Shown here one piece after another: positions 27,718-35,765 of a DNA stretch of 64,000 bases. Position 1 is the stretch's first letter, and every line of letters starts with the position of its first letter. The DNA comes from Ancylobacter defluvii (lineage in GTDB: Bacteria; Pseudomonadota; Alphaproteobacteria; Rhizobiales; Xanthobacteraceae): the NCBI RefSeq assembly GCF_018390605.1, contig NZ_JAHBGD010000017.1, positions 222,352 through 286,351 on the forward strand, in the 5' to 3' direction. Both the position numbers and the translations under genes were made by a program. The notes under the pieces are model-generated. The model had not been told where the DNA came from and ran no database searches. It saw only the letters and a list, made by a program, of their open reading frames with translations.

Positions 27718-28805
27718 TCCTCCCAGAACACCTGCGGGCCGATATCGGTGAGCCGGCTGCAGCCGGTCATCACCATGGCGATCTCGAGTTCGCAACGCAG
27801 CAGATGCAGCACATGGGCGACGCCGGCCGGCCCCGCCACCGCCAGCCCGTAGAGCACCGGACGTCCGACCAGCACCGCGCTCGCCCCCAGCGCCAGCGCC
27901 TTTAAAACATCGGTACCGCGCCGGATTCCGCCATCCATCAGCACCGGCACCCGGCTGCCAACCGCCTTCGCCACACCTGGCAGCGCCTCGATGCTTGCCG
28001 GCAGCGTGTCGAGCACCCGCCCGCCATGGTTGGAGACGATGATGCCATCCGCGCCGGCGCCGATCGCCCGCTCGGCATCCGCCGCACACATTATCCCCTT
28101 GAGAATGAGCGGTAATTTCGTAACCGCGCGCAGCCGTTCGATATCTGCCCAGCGCGCCGCCACATCCATGAAGCCGCCGAACATCAGGCTCTCCCCGAGT
28201 TCGGCATACGCGAAGTAGCTGGTGTGCAATCCCGCGAGATTGGCGTGCTCGGAGAGCTTGGGCGGCTTGTAGCCGGCCCGTTGCTCGGTGTTGCGCATAC
28301 CGAACACCGGCGCGTCCACCGTCACCACCAGCGCGCCGTAGCCGGCGGCCTCGGCACGACGTGCCAGGTCGAGCGTGAAGCCGCGATCGTGCTGGATATA
28401 GAGCTGGAACCACAGCGGCGTCCGCGCCGCCGCGGCGATCTCCTCCAGCGTGACGTCGGCCTCGGTGCTCAGCACCATGCCGGCCCTGGCGCCGCCGGCA
28501 CCGACCAGCGTCGCCAGTTCGCCAGCCGGATCGGCAAGCCGATGATGCGCAGTCGGGGCGACCAGGATCGGATGGGTAAAATCCTGCCCGAACAGCCGCA
28601 ACTGGGTGCCCCCGCCGGCGATCTCCGGCAAGGCACGGCTCCTCAGCTGCAGGCGGGCAAAGGCCTCGCGGTTCCAGCGCAGCGTCGTCTCGTCGGCGGC
28701 GCCGCCCGAATAATAGCCCCATGCCTCTCGACTCAGTCGTTCGCGGGCGACCGGCTCATAGTCCTCCACTGCCACCACGCCTTCGGGAATCTCGAACCGT
28801 GCCAT
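27711..28805 (-). CDS. FMN-dependent alpha-hydroxy-acid oxidizing protein
   Basis: A 364-residue TIM-barrel flavoenzyme of the lactate/glycolate/mandelate oxidase family. Active-site elements are SNHGGRVLD (catalytic His), VDAPVFGMRN, and the phosphate-binding DGGIRRGTDVLKALALGA then VLVGRP. The exact substrate and whether oxygen or a quinone is the acceptor are not evident. GGAG lies seven bases ahead of the ATG at 28805. It converges on the PPOX gene with a 7-base overlap of 3' ends. Confidence 0.92.
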   Translation of the reverse strand: MARFEIPEGVVAVEDYEPVARERLSREAWGYYSGGAADETTLRWNREAFARLQLRSRALPEIAGGGTQLRLFGQDFTHPILVAPTAHHRLADPAGELATLVGAGGARAGMVLSTEADVTLEEIAAAARTPLWFQLYIQHDRGFTLDLARRAEAAGYGALVVTVDAPVFGMRNTEQRAGYKPPKLSEHANLAGLHTSYFAYAELGESLMFGGFMDVAARWADIERLRAVTKLPLILKGIMCAADAERAIGAGADGIIVSNHGGRVLDTLPASIEALPGVAKAVGSRVPVLMDGGIRRGTDVLKALALGASAVLVGRPVLYGLAVAGPAGVAHVLHLLRCELEIAMVMTGCSRLTDIGPQVFWEDQ

Positions 28806-28936
28806 ATTCGCTCCGCCGCCACTCTCCTCCGCCTTAATGCAGGCCATCTATTAACCCAAGAGGCACATAGTCGGAGCGTGCGTATGGCAGGCGCCTGAGT
28901 CGCCGGTTAGTCTCGCAGCTGAAGAGCGGGGGATCC

Positions 28937-29521
28937 ATGGAAGAAGGCGGCCACCAGCGGGGCGACGTTTCCGGCCTGTCGCTGCGCGAGGCGATCCGCG
29001 CTGCACGGGTGGAAGCTGCCGAGCAGGCCGGCGTCATCGTCGAGCTGCGCGATGCCAGCCTCGTCCGCTTGTCCATGCTGAATGAGATTCTCGACCCAGT
29101 CTTCGCCGAGGTGCCGCTGGAACATGCCGACCTGTTCGACCGCGGCCTGATGCCGGGTGAGACCCCGCGCCTCTTCGTCGACATGGTCGCGCATGTCACG
29201 CTGGGACGCGACCGGCGCACCTTTCGCTTCCTGCAGGACACCCGCTCCGGCCGGCGGGTGCTGGCGGAAAGCATCAATCCCAACGACATCGCCGATGCGG
29301 TGACGCGCTATGTCGCCCGCCGGCTCATCGCCCGCGAACAGGCGATCGCCACCAGTGCGCCGCCGGAACCGGAGGCTCCGCGCCCCCTGCCCCACCATCC
29401 GCCGGCGCAGGCTCACGAGCCACCACCACGGCGCGGAAATGGTGGAATCTTCCTGCTCGGCCTCCTCGCGGGCATCGCCGCAAGCATCGGCGGGTGGCTG
29501 CTCCTGCAAGGGCGTTATTAG
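28937..29521 (+). CDS. Hypothetical C-terminally anchored protein
   Basis: A 194-residue protein that I do not recognise. Residues 1-135 are soluble and helical, about 140-165 are Pro/His-rich, and a single membrane segment (GIFLLGLLAGIAASIGGWLLL) sits at the extreme C-terminus, the layout of a tail-anchored cytoplasmic protein. It converges with the metallophosphoesterase gene, five bases apart. Confidence 0.7.
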   Translation: MEEGGHQRGDVSGLSLREAIRAARVEAAEQAGVIVELRDASLVRLSMLNEILDPVFAEVPLEHADLFDRGLMPGETPRLFVDMVAHVTLGRDRRTFRFLQDTRSGRRVLAESINPNDIADAVTRYVARRLIAREQAIATSAPPEPEAPRPLPHHPPAQAHEPPPRRGNGGIFLLGLLAGIAASIGGWLLLQGRY

Positions 29522-29526
29522 GGCGG

Positions 29527-30477
29527 TCAGCTGCCCGTCGGTGCGCTCAGCACTCGGGTGGTGCGTGTGGCGACAGTGGCGTCGCCGCGGGCGAAGCCGC
29601 GCGCCTCCAGCGTACAACGCCAAGGGAATTCTGCGCCCGGCAGGCGCTCGATCCGGTAGAGATGATAGCCTCCCGGCCAGTGGCTGTCCTCCGGGCCAGC
29701 GGCGAAGGACGGCGCCTCGACCACCGGCACCAGCCCGCCCGAGGGACCGGCGAGCATCTCCACCATCGGCAGATGGTCATGGCCGCAAATCACCAGCTCG
29801 GCGCCGTTAGCGGCGAGGCAGGCACGCAGGGCCTCGGCATCGAGCAGCCGCTTGTGGGCGGAGCGATGGCCGCAGGGAGGATGATGGATCAGCACCACCC
29901 GGAACAGCTTCTGCCCGCCAAGCTCCGTCAGCAGCTGCGCCAATCGCTCCAGCTGCCCACGCCCGACCTTGCCGGTCGCCATGAAGGGCTGGGTGGGAAT
30001 TGCCGTCGAGACGCCGATCAGCGCAACGTCGCCGCGCCGACGCACGAAAGGAAACGGAAAATCGGCGACCACGCCTTCCGTCTCGCCGCCTTCGGCGCCA
30101 TCGCCGCGCATATAGTTGCCCCAGTTGAGCAGGGCATGATGGGCGGTGGAGCGCACATAGGCGTCGTGATTGCCCGGCACTACCGTCACATAATGGCCGG
30201 GGCCGAGATTCTGCAGAAAGCCGAGGCCGGTCTGGTATTCGGCCGGCAGGCCAACATTCACTAGATCCCCGGTTACCGCGATATGATCGGGTGCGGCGGC
30301 CTTGATGTCGGCAATGAGGAGATCGATCGTGGCGTCGGAAAATCGCCGGCGGCGCCCGCGCCGCCAATTGATGACGCCGAGCGCCCGCTTGCCGGCGAGC
30401 TCGACGAGCCGCGGCCGCGGCAGCGGACCGAGATGGGGGTCGGTGAGATGAGCGAGCACAAACACGGGGCTCTCCAT
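29527..30477 (-). CDS. Metallophosphoesterase (class III cyclic-nucleotide phosphodiesterase-like)
   Basis: A 316-residue protein with all the calcineurin-like metal motifs: HLTDPHLG, VTGDLVN, VPGNHD, IHHPP and GHDH. The start MESPVFVLAHLTDPH places the first motif at residue 10 as usual. The substrate is unknown (cyclic nucleotides or phosphoesters). It diverges from the NUDIX gene. Confidence 0.9.
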   Translation of the reverse strand: MESPVFVLAHLTDPHLGPLPRPRLVELAGKRALGVINWRRGRRRRFSDATIDLLIADIKAAAPDHIAVTGDLVNVGLPAEYQTGLGFLQNLGPGHYVTVVPGNHDAYVRSTAHHALLNWGNYMRGDGAEGGETEGVVADFPFPFVRRRGDVALIGVSTAIPTQPFMATGKVGRGQLERLAQLLTELGGQKLFRVVLIHHPPCGHRSAHKRLLDAEALRACLAANGAELVICGHDHLPMVEMLAGPSGGLVPVVEAPSFAAGPEDSHWPGGYHLYRIERLPGAEFPWRCTLEARGFARGDATVATRTTRVLSAPTGS

Positions 30478-30525
30478 AGCAGCGCCGTCCATCCGATGGA
30501 ACGCGCTACGGACAAAACGCGGATC

Positions 30526-31008
30526 ATGATCACAGAAAGCCCCACCCCCATGCCGGTGTTCCGCCTGCCGCGCCTGCTGCATCTATGGGGCCGGCTGACA
30601 CGGGGCGTGACGCTCGGCGTGCGCGCCGCGGTGATCGATGCACGAGGGCATATCCTATTGGTGCGCCACACTTACGTGGCCGGGTGGCAATTGCCGGGTG
30701 GCGGAGTCGATGCCGGCGAGACCACCGAGGAAGCGATGCGCCGCGAGCTTGTCGAGGAAGCGGCAATCCGTCTCACTGCGCCGCCGCGGCTGCACGGCTT
30801 GTTCCTCAACAAACATCTCGGCTCGCGAGACCACGTCGCGGTCTTCGTCGCCGGCGCTTTCACATCGGAAACGCCGTCTCACCCCAATCGCGAGATCGCC
30901 GAGGCCGGTTTCTTCCCGGCGGATGCCCTCCCCGAGGCGGCGACGCCGGCAACCCGGCGCCGCATCGTCGAGATTGTGGACGGCCTGCCTCCCGCCGCTT
31001 GCTGGTAG
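30526..31008 (+). CDS. NUDIX hydrolase
   Basis: About 160 residues. The NUDIX box runs GGGVDAGETTEEAMRREL then VEEAAI (Gly of the last position replaced by Ala), preceded by WQLPGG. The substrate is unknown. The start is uncertain: ATGs at 30496, 30526 and 30550 are in frame, and none has a strong ribosome site. Confidence 0.86.
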   Translation: MITESPTPMPVFRLPRLLHLWGRLTRGVTLGVRAAVIDARGHILLVRHTYVAGWQLPGGGVDAGETTEEAMRRELVEEAAIRLTAPPRLHGLFLNKHLGSRDHVAVFVAGAFTSETPSHPNREIAEAGFFPADALPEAATPATRRRIVEIVDGLPPAACW

Positions 31009-31049
31009 GGTGTAGCCCTCATGCCTGTGCGAGAAACGCACAGCGGCGC

Positions 31050-31079
31050 TTGACACCCTTCGGCCGGGTTCCTTATATC
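31050..31079 (+). promoter_or_regulatory. Promoter of tRNA-Met
   Basis: TTGACA (31050-31055), an 18-base spacer and TATATC (31074-31079), about 40 bases upstream of the mature tRNA: a consensus-like housekeeping promoter. Confidence 0.7.
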
Positions 31080-31119
31080 CGCGCACCTCGCGAGGCGGCT
31101 GCATGCGGCCGCTCCCGAT

Positions 31120-31196
31120 GGCGGAGTAGCTCAGCTGGTTAGAGCACGGGAATCATAATCCTGGGGTCGGGGGTTCGAGTCCCTCCTCCGCTACCA
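31120..31196 (+). tRNA. tRNA-Met (anticodon CAT)
   Basis: A 77-nucleotide cloverleaf. Acceptor GGCGGAG pairs with CTCCGCT (one G-U), D-stem GCTC/GAGC, anticodon stem CGGGA/TCCTG with anticodon CAT at 31154-31156, T-stem GGGGG/CCCTC with loop TTCGAGT, discriminator A and encoded CCA (31194-31196). The shape matches elongator tRNA-Met of Rhizobiales; a lysidine-modified tRNA-Ile2 is the alternative for a CAT anticodon. The prophage integrase gene reads into it from the other strand. Confidence 0.95.
31153..31196. other. Putative attL: integrase 3' end fused to tRNA-Met
   Basis: The last 13-14 codons of the integrase are the antisense of the tRNA 3' half, and its TGA stop (31155-31153 on the minus strand) uses bases of the anticodon loop. 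The host-phage junction must lie in or next to this segment; the crossover dinucleotide cannot be fixed without attB or attP. Confidence 0.6.
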
Positions 31197-32757
31197 CGCT
31201 CCCCCCCGACGAAATGGCCTTCGAGCCCGTCAGGGCGGTAAGCGCACCATTCAGGTCGAGAGCATAGGCATCGCGCCCCTCGATCTTCGAAACGACGACC
31301 GAATCGACCATGCCGCGAACCAAGTGCATCGCCTCGTTGAGGCCGGAGCTCGCTTCTTGGAGGCATGACGCCGACAACGAGGTGAGAGCATGCCGGAATG
31401 CTCTCGCCGCCGCCGGGTGGCATTGGATCGTCACCGGAGGAGCCGCAGTCGAATTCAGTTCGTCTAACGCGAGCCTCAAGGCCTCGCGGAGTTCGGGCAA
31501 CAGTTTGACCGCCTCCATCTCCGAGAGGATGCCGCGCGCCGCCAGGCCTATGGTGCGTTCTAGATCGGCCTCGGCCTTTGCCGCTTTAGCTTCCAACGCC
31601 AAACGATTCCCCGATCTCGATCGATACTCGCGAGCCTGCGCATCATTGAAGTCGTCGAAGAAGCTTTGCATCACGGTGCTATCTCCGAGGCGAGATCGGA
31701 ATTCAGCGAGCACCGCGCTCTCGATACGATCAAGATAGTAGTTGGTGCGGTTCCAGCAGTTGCCACCTTCCTTCATGGACGTACAGACGATGCGGATCCT
31801 GCCGTGGTCCCGGTCCTTAATCGACATGCCGGCACCGCAGACGCCACACTTCAGCAAGCCGGATAGGAGCCGCTTCGCCGGCCGCTTGATTGCATGCGGA
31901 GCGTGACGCAGTTCTTGCTTCCTGGCTTGGGCACGCTGGAACATCAGGTCATCGACGATCCGAAGGTGCGGCGCGTCAGCTCGCTGCCACTCGGCTTCGG
32001 GCCGCGGCCGTGAAATGCGCTTCCCGGTGTCAGGATCCTTCACCATCGCGACCCGGTTCCAGACGAGGCGGCCGGCATAGAGTTCGTTCTGCACCATCCC
32101 GCAAAGCCGCTTGTGGTTACCGTTGATGGTGTTGGCCGCCCAATAGGCCCCTCGTGGCGGCGCGATGCCCTCAGCATTGAGCCGGAAGGCGATCTCGCGC
32201 GGCGCAGCGCCGCCGGCGTATTCGCGGAAGATGCGCCGCACGATCTCGGCCTCGCCTTCGACGATCTCAAGCTCGCCGGGCCGGCCGGGAATCGGTCGAT
32301 AGCCATAAGCGCGGCCGCCGGCATGCCGCCCGTCACGGACAACACCGGCCATGCCGCGGCGCACCTTGTGGGCGAGGTCGGTCAGGTAGATTGACGAGAT
32401 CAGGCCTCGGATGCCGACCTGCACCTGATCGGCCACGCCTTCATGCACGGCGATGATCTTGATGCCGGCGAAGGTCAGGCGCTTATAGATCGCCGCGAGG
32501 TCTTCCTGATCGCGCGAGACGCGATCAAGGGCCTCGACGATCAGCGCCCCGAACCGGCTCGCCTTGGCATCCTCCAGCATCTTGAGCAGGCCATCGCGGC
32601 CGATGATCGAGGCGCCGGACTTCGCGTGATCGGAATAGATCGGGCCGATCGTGTGGCCGTTGCGCGCGGCGAACTGCTTGCAGAGCTCAATCTGATCCGT
32701 GATCGAGCGGTCGCTTTGCAGGTCGCTTGAGAACCGGGCGTAGATTGCGCTGATCAT
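31153..32757 (-). CDS. Large serine recombinase (phage integrase)
   Basis: A 534-residue protein. The resolvase domain begins at the N-terminus with YARFSSDLQ (catalytic Ser10), then VEALDRVSRDQEDLA; the recombinase domain follows (YGYRPIPGRPGELEIVEGEAEIVRRIF cut by motifs), with a zinc ribbon CGVCGAG...C...C near 305-335 and a coiled-coil region. It integrates and excises phage DNA between att sites. The C-terminus VVAEEGLEPPTPGL is encoded by tRNA-Met antisense. It is the last gene of the long leftward operon. Confidence 0.93.
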   Translation of the reverse strand: MISAIYARFSSDLQSDRSITDQIELCKQFAARNGHTIGPIYSDHAKSGASIIGRDGLLKMLEDAKASRFGALIVEALDRVSRDQEDLAAIYKRLTFAGIKIIAVHEGVADQVQVGIRGLISSIYLTDLAHKVRRGMAGVVRDGRHAGGRAYGYRPIPGRPGELEIVEGEAEIVRRIFREYAGGAAPREIAFRLNAEGIAPPRGAYWAANTINGNHKRLCGMVQNELYAGRLVWNRVAMVKDPDTGKRISRPRPEAEWQRADAPHLRIVDDLMFQRAQARKQELRHAPHAIKRPAKRLLSGLLKCGVCGAGMSIKDRDHGRIRIVCTSMKEGGNCWNRTNYYLDRIESAVLAEFRSRLGDSTVMQSFFDDFNDAQAREYRSRSGNRLALEAKAAKAEADLERTIGLAARGILSEMEAVKLLPELREALRLALDELNSTAAPPVTIQCHPAAARAFRHALTSLSASCLQEASSGLNEAMHLVRGMVDSVVVSKIEGRDAYALDLNGALTALTGSKAISSGGSVVAEEGLEPPTPGL

Positions 32758-32878
32758 TGTCGAGGTTTTCCTTGAGAGCTATGCCGCACACCTGACGTTT
32801 AGCGGCGGAGGTCGCCAATGCGCGGAACAATTGGGCGGCCAATGGATGCAGGTCGGGAGCCTTCTTGCCATCTGTCAT
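32687..32878 (-). CDS. Small phage protein upstream of integrase
   Basis: A 63-residue protein of unknown function, basic and helical, starting MTDGKKAPDLHPL. Its ATG overlaps the preceding stop by 4 bases (32875-32878) and its 3' end overlaps the integrase start by 71 bases in another frame. The tight coupling supports a real gene; a role as an excision factor is possible but unsupported. Confidence 0.6.
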   Translation of the reverse strand: MTDGKKAPDLHPLAAQLFRALATSAAKRQVCGIALKENLDNDQRNLRPVLKRPAKRPLDHGSD

Positions 32879-33084
32879 AGGCCGGAATCCCCAAATAGAT
32901 CGAGTTGCGGCAGCGGCGCGCGGCGGACTTCCTCCGCCTTGGCGGCAATGTACCGGCGGCGGGAGTTCGCCGCCCATTCGAGCAACGTCGCGTGGAAGCT
33001 ATGTTGCCGGCGCCGGCGGCTCGCCTCGTGAATCAGGACGCGGGCACAATGGGATTGCGTCTCCGCTTCCGTGAATTGGCTCAT
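32875..33084 (-). CDS. Small phage protein, unknown
   Basis: A 69-residue basic protein (HEASRRRRQHSFHATLLEWAANSRRR). Its ATG overlaps the upstream stop by 4 bases and its stop overlaps the next start by 4 bases. A longer in-frame reading to 33468 is a shadow of the zinc-ribbon gene. No family recognised. Confidence 0.6.
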   Translation of the reverse strand: MSQFTEAETQSHCARVLIHEASRRRRQHSFHATLLEWAANSRRRYIAAKAEEVRRAPLPQLDLFGDSGL

Positions 33085-33458
33085 CCGATCCCTCCCGCTG
33101 CCTCGATCGCCTCGCGCTTGCACGCGGCCCAGGCGCGATTGTCCGCCTCGTTGATCCGCAGCCGGCGCGCCGGGTCGTTCGTCCTTGCCAGTAGCCGACG
33201 CAGCTTCGAGCGCCGCCGCTTCAGCCGCTTCGAGACCGATTGCCAATGGCGGGAGCAGATCCACTCCATGTGCGCGGAGAGAGGATCGCCCTTCCGGTCG
33301 CCACGGGCGGCACGGCAGAACGGAACACAGCAGCCGATGAATGCCGGCCCATGGAGGTCGGCGGTGCCAACCCGGCAGGCATCGCAGGACAGGGTGCGAT
33401 ACCAGGGCGTGGGCCGCAGGCGACCCTTCGAGCAGAATGGGCAGGCCGGTGCTTTCAT
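33081..33458 (-). CDS. Zinc-ribbon phage protein
   Basis: A 125-residue protein. Two putative metal sites: CPFC...CDAC (residues 6-27) and CCVPFC (about 43-48) followed by ICSRHW (about 68-73). The second module, and a C-terminal NRAWAACKREA segment, resemble the 60-residue protein encoded at 33545, so the two appear to be paralogues. Function unknown; the zinc ribbons suggest nucleic-acid binding. Confidence 0.68.
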   Translation of the reverse strand: MKAPACPFCSKGRLRPTPWYRTLSCDACRVGTADLHGPAFIGCCVPFCRAARGDRKGDPLSAHMEWICSRHWQSVSKRLKRRRSKLRRLLARTNDPARRLRINEADNRAWAACKREAIEAAGGIG

Positions 33459-33544
33459 CGCAGGCCACCTACGGCTTCCATCGCTTCAGCCTTGACGCGC
33501 TCCCACGCATTGTTCACCCGCACGTAGACCTTCAGGTTCGGCTC
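33455..33544 (-). pseudogene. Remnant of a third zinc-protein paralogue tail, or tiny gene
   Basis: Directly after the TAA of the 60-residue gene and in the same frame, 29 codons are open and end in a TGA that overlaps the next ATG. They encode VNNAWERVKAEAMEAVGGLR, similar to the tail NRAWAACKREAIEAAGGIG of the downstream gene. GTG at 33523 could start a 22-residue peptide, but a duplication remnant is likelier. Confidence 0.45.
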
Positions 33545-33727
33545 TTAGTCGCCGGCGTCGGTGCGCTTATCTTCCGCCTCGGCGCGCTTCCACGCTTCGT
33601 CGTACTCTGTGCGCGCAGCCGCGCTGGCGAGCCGGTAATGAGGAGCGCAAAGCCACTCCGCATCCTCGTCTTCGGACCTCCGGGTCTTCCGGCAGAAAGG
33701 GACGCAACAGCTGAGCCGCGCGCTCAT
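33545..33727 (-). CDS. Small Cys-rich phage protein, paralogue of the 33081 gene
   Basis: A 60-residue protein with CCVPFCRKTRR and EWLCAPHY, the same CVPFC...C..H arrangement as in the gene at 33081-33458, then DEAWKRAEAED. Probably a single zinc-binding module. Its ATG overlaps the preceding stop by 4 bases. Confidence 0.6.
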   Translation of the reverse strand: MSARLSCCVPFCRKTRRSEDEDAEWLCAPHYRLASAAARTEYDEAWKRAEAEDKRTDAGD

Positions 33728-34257
33728 GGTGCGGTCTCCTCCCAGTCGCCGAGCTCGTCGGCGATCTGCGCCGCATCCATGGCGAGGCCGGCGTAATAGC
33801 CGGTCGCCTGGAGCCGGCGGATCATTTTCCGGGATTGCTTCCGAGCTGATGCGTCGAGCTTGGAGATCGCCGCCTTGTGCTCGATCGCCGTAATGTAGAG
33901 GGTCAGCGCCCGATCGATTGCCGAACCTTCGGCGAAGACGAAGTAGCCGGTCTCCACCAGGTCCTTGATCCAATAGAAGGCGATGAGCCCGAACTTGCCG
34001 ACATCCTCGCCTTCGCCGGAATAGGGGGCGACGATCGAATGATGGACGCGGCGCACGCGCTCCAGCACCTTCCGAGCCGATCTGTCCGAAAGGTCGTCGA
34101 CCGCTTCCCGGGCGGCCTGACGCAGCAGGTCGACGGCGCAGCGGAAGTCGGGATCCGTCTTCTGTTCATCCTCTGGCACGCCCGCGAACAGCACGCCCAT
34201 CATGACGTGCGCCGGCAGCGCAATCTCGACGCGCTGGCGATCGGAAAGGTATGTCAT
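33724..34257 (-). CDS. Hypothetical phage protein
   Basis: A 177-residue, mostly helical, soluble protein with no motif that I recognise. It contains FGLIAFYWIKDLVETGYFVFAEGS and a basic C-terminal segment. Starts and stops overlap both neighbours by 4 bases, which supports the chosen ATG at 34257. Confidence 0.65.
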   Translation of the reverse strand: MTYLSDRQRVEIALPAHVMMGVLFAGVPEDEQKTDPDFRCAVDLLRQAAREAVDDLSDRSARKVLERVRRVHHSIVAPYSGEGEDVGKFGLIAFYWIKDLVETGYFVFAEGSAIDRALTLYITAIEHKAAISKLDASARKQSRKMIRRLQATGYYAGLAMDAAQIADELGDWEETAP

Positions 34258-34922
34258 CCACCCTCTCCTGATCCGATGATGACGGTGAGGATGCCGAGTT
34301 CGGCAGCTTGTTCTCGGACGAGCTCGAGGTGCTTCGCCTCGGCCGCGCGGCGTGCCGCATCCTCCGTCGGATGATCGTGCTCGCCGGTCGGATCCTGATG
34401 GTAGGGCTGCCCGGTCTTGTCGGTGCCGTAAGCGAACGCGCCGACACGCGTTGACGCCATGTGAATGGTGTAGTCGTCCCGGCTGCAGTTCTCCCAAGCA
34501 AGCGATGTAATCCTGAGCGCATCCGTTGCCGGCGCGATCACTTTCTGTTCGCCACCACCGGAAACATGTTGCCCATTTTCGGAAGAGTTCTTCCCGATGT
34601 TCTGGGTTGACAGTGCGGCGCCATATAGCGGCGCGTCACATTCGTCAGTCTGGTAGCTGGCCATCCGGAAGGTACCGACCAGCGCGCCCTTGGAGGACGA
34701 AATCTCGGTGAACCGAGCGGCGAGTGCCGACGACATCCATGCGATCGGCCGGGCGTCGGCAGCCAGGCGGGCGTCGATCCAGTCCGCCAGCGCCCGACAG
34801 TCGGCTATGCCCATGGTGGAAAGGTTCGCCACACTGAACCGCTGAGTTTCGGCGAAGCTGGCGTTCGCGCGCAGGCGGCGGCTGAAGGCGCCGGCGACCG
34901 CGGCGGCATCGATATCGGTCAT
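34254..34922 (-). CDS. Hypothetical phage protein
   Basis: A 222-residue protein with no recognised family. The C-terminal part is Asp/His-rich (KTGQPYHQDPTGEHDHPTEDA) and helical. The ATG at 34922 overlaps the upstream 38-residue gene by 4 bases; a longer in-frame reading to 34985 covers that gene in another frame. Confidence 0.6.
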   Translation of the reverse strand: MTDIDAAAVAGAFSRRLRANASFAETQRFSVANLSTMGIADCRALADWIDARLAADARPIAWMSSALAARFTEISSSKGALVGTFRMASYQTDECDAPLYGAALSTQNIGKNSSENGQHVSGGGEQKVIAPATDALRITSLAWENCSRDDYTIHMASTRVGAFAYGTDKTGQPYHQDPTGEHDHPTEDAARRAAEAKHLELVREQAAELGILTVIIGSGEGG

Positions 34923-35035
34923 GTGATCAATCCGAAAACGCGCCCGAGAATGGCGACGACGGTGATTCCGATGGCCCACCAGCACCAGGGCGGCAGGGGT
35001 TCAAAGTCCGGCAACTGATCGGAGCCATCAGCCAT
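34919..35035 (-). CDS. 38-residue single-span membrane peptide
   Basis: MADGSDQLPDFEPLPP followed by one hydrophobic segment (WCWWAIGITVVAILGRVFGL) and two last residues. Its start octamer ATGGCTGA is shared with the upstream stop and its stop overlaps the next ATG by 4 bases, so it fits the operon's coupling exactly. Possibly a small inner-membrane effector; function unknown. Confidence 0.6.
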   Translation of the reverse strand: MADGSDQLPDFEPLPPWCWWAIGITVVAILGRVFGLIT

Positions 35036-35765
35036 CGTCCGCCTCATCGATGTTCCGATGCCGGACGGTGAAGGATGTGACCGTGACCCACGGGTTCGCG
35101 CCCCAGGCGCCCGAACCGTTGAGAACGTCCCAGAGCGCCGCGTACATTTCGCGGGCCGTCGGCCGGGAGAGGTACGGGAAATCGGGGTTCGGGTGCTCGA
35201 CGCCGGGAACCCAGAAGCCGCCGTTGGGATGCGGAACGACGCCCTCGGCAAGAGCATCATTTTCGGTGATGTCCTGCAATCGCTGGACGCGAACCTCGGT
35301 CACCGGCAGCGTCAGCCGGCTGGCCCATCGCGGCATGTGCATGCTGGCGCGCCGCTTGCCAGAGAGATTGATCCCATCGCCACCAGCCTCGTAGGAGACG
35401 ACTGATCCTGCCGGGATATCTCGGGGCTTGGTGCGGTCGAAGTTCATCGGCGCGCGCCACGCCTCGCGAACCCACAGCCGGTCGCCGGGGGCGTGACCGA
35501 TGCGCGCGTTCCATCTCGTCCGCGTTACCGGCGCTTGATGCCAGTAGGCGTCAGCCTCCCATGTCCAGATATCGTCCTCGACGCGGAGAAAGCCGGCGGC
35601 GTTCTGCATTGCCCTCGCGAGGGCATCGCCTCGCAGCGTGAACGCCGCGCTCTCCGGCGTGGCGAGAACCCGGACCTCGCCGATCGTCCGCCGGGTTTGC
35701 GTCTTGGTCCCCGCGAGCAGCGCGCGCAACATCGGCGCCGAGAAGAGCTTGCCGTGATCAGCCAT
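35028..35765 (-). CDS. ASCH-like phage protein
   Basis: A 245-residue protein. The start LFSAPMLRALLAGTKTQTRR and the later GDRLWVREAWR are typical of a common phage/prophage family related to ASCH (PUA-like) domains, thought to bind RNA or modified nucleic acid. No catalytic residues are evident. It overlaps both neighbours by 8 bases. Confidence 0.7.
   Translation of the reverse strand: MADHGKLFSAPMLRALLAGTKTQTRRTIGEVRVLATPESAAFTLRGDALARAMQNAAGFLRVEDDIWTWEADAYWHQAPVTRTRWNARIGHAPGDRLWVREAWRAPMNFDRTKPRDIPAGSVVSYEAGGDGINLSGKRRASMHMPRWASRLTLPVTEVRVQRLQDITENDALAEGVVPHPNGGFWVPGVEHPNPDFPYLSRPTAREMYAALWDVLNGSGAWGANPWVTVTSFTVRHRNIDEADDG

Noticed and set aside
31139-31423. 94-residue ORF ending GGTRTPDPRIMIPVL
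   Set aside because: This is the well-known false ORF produced by reading tRNA-Met antisense.
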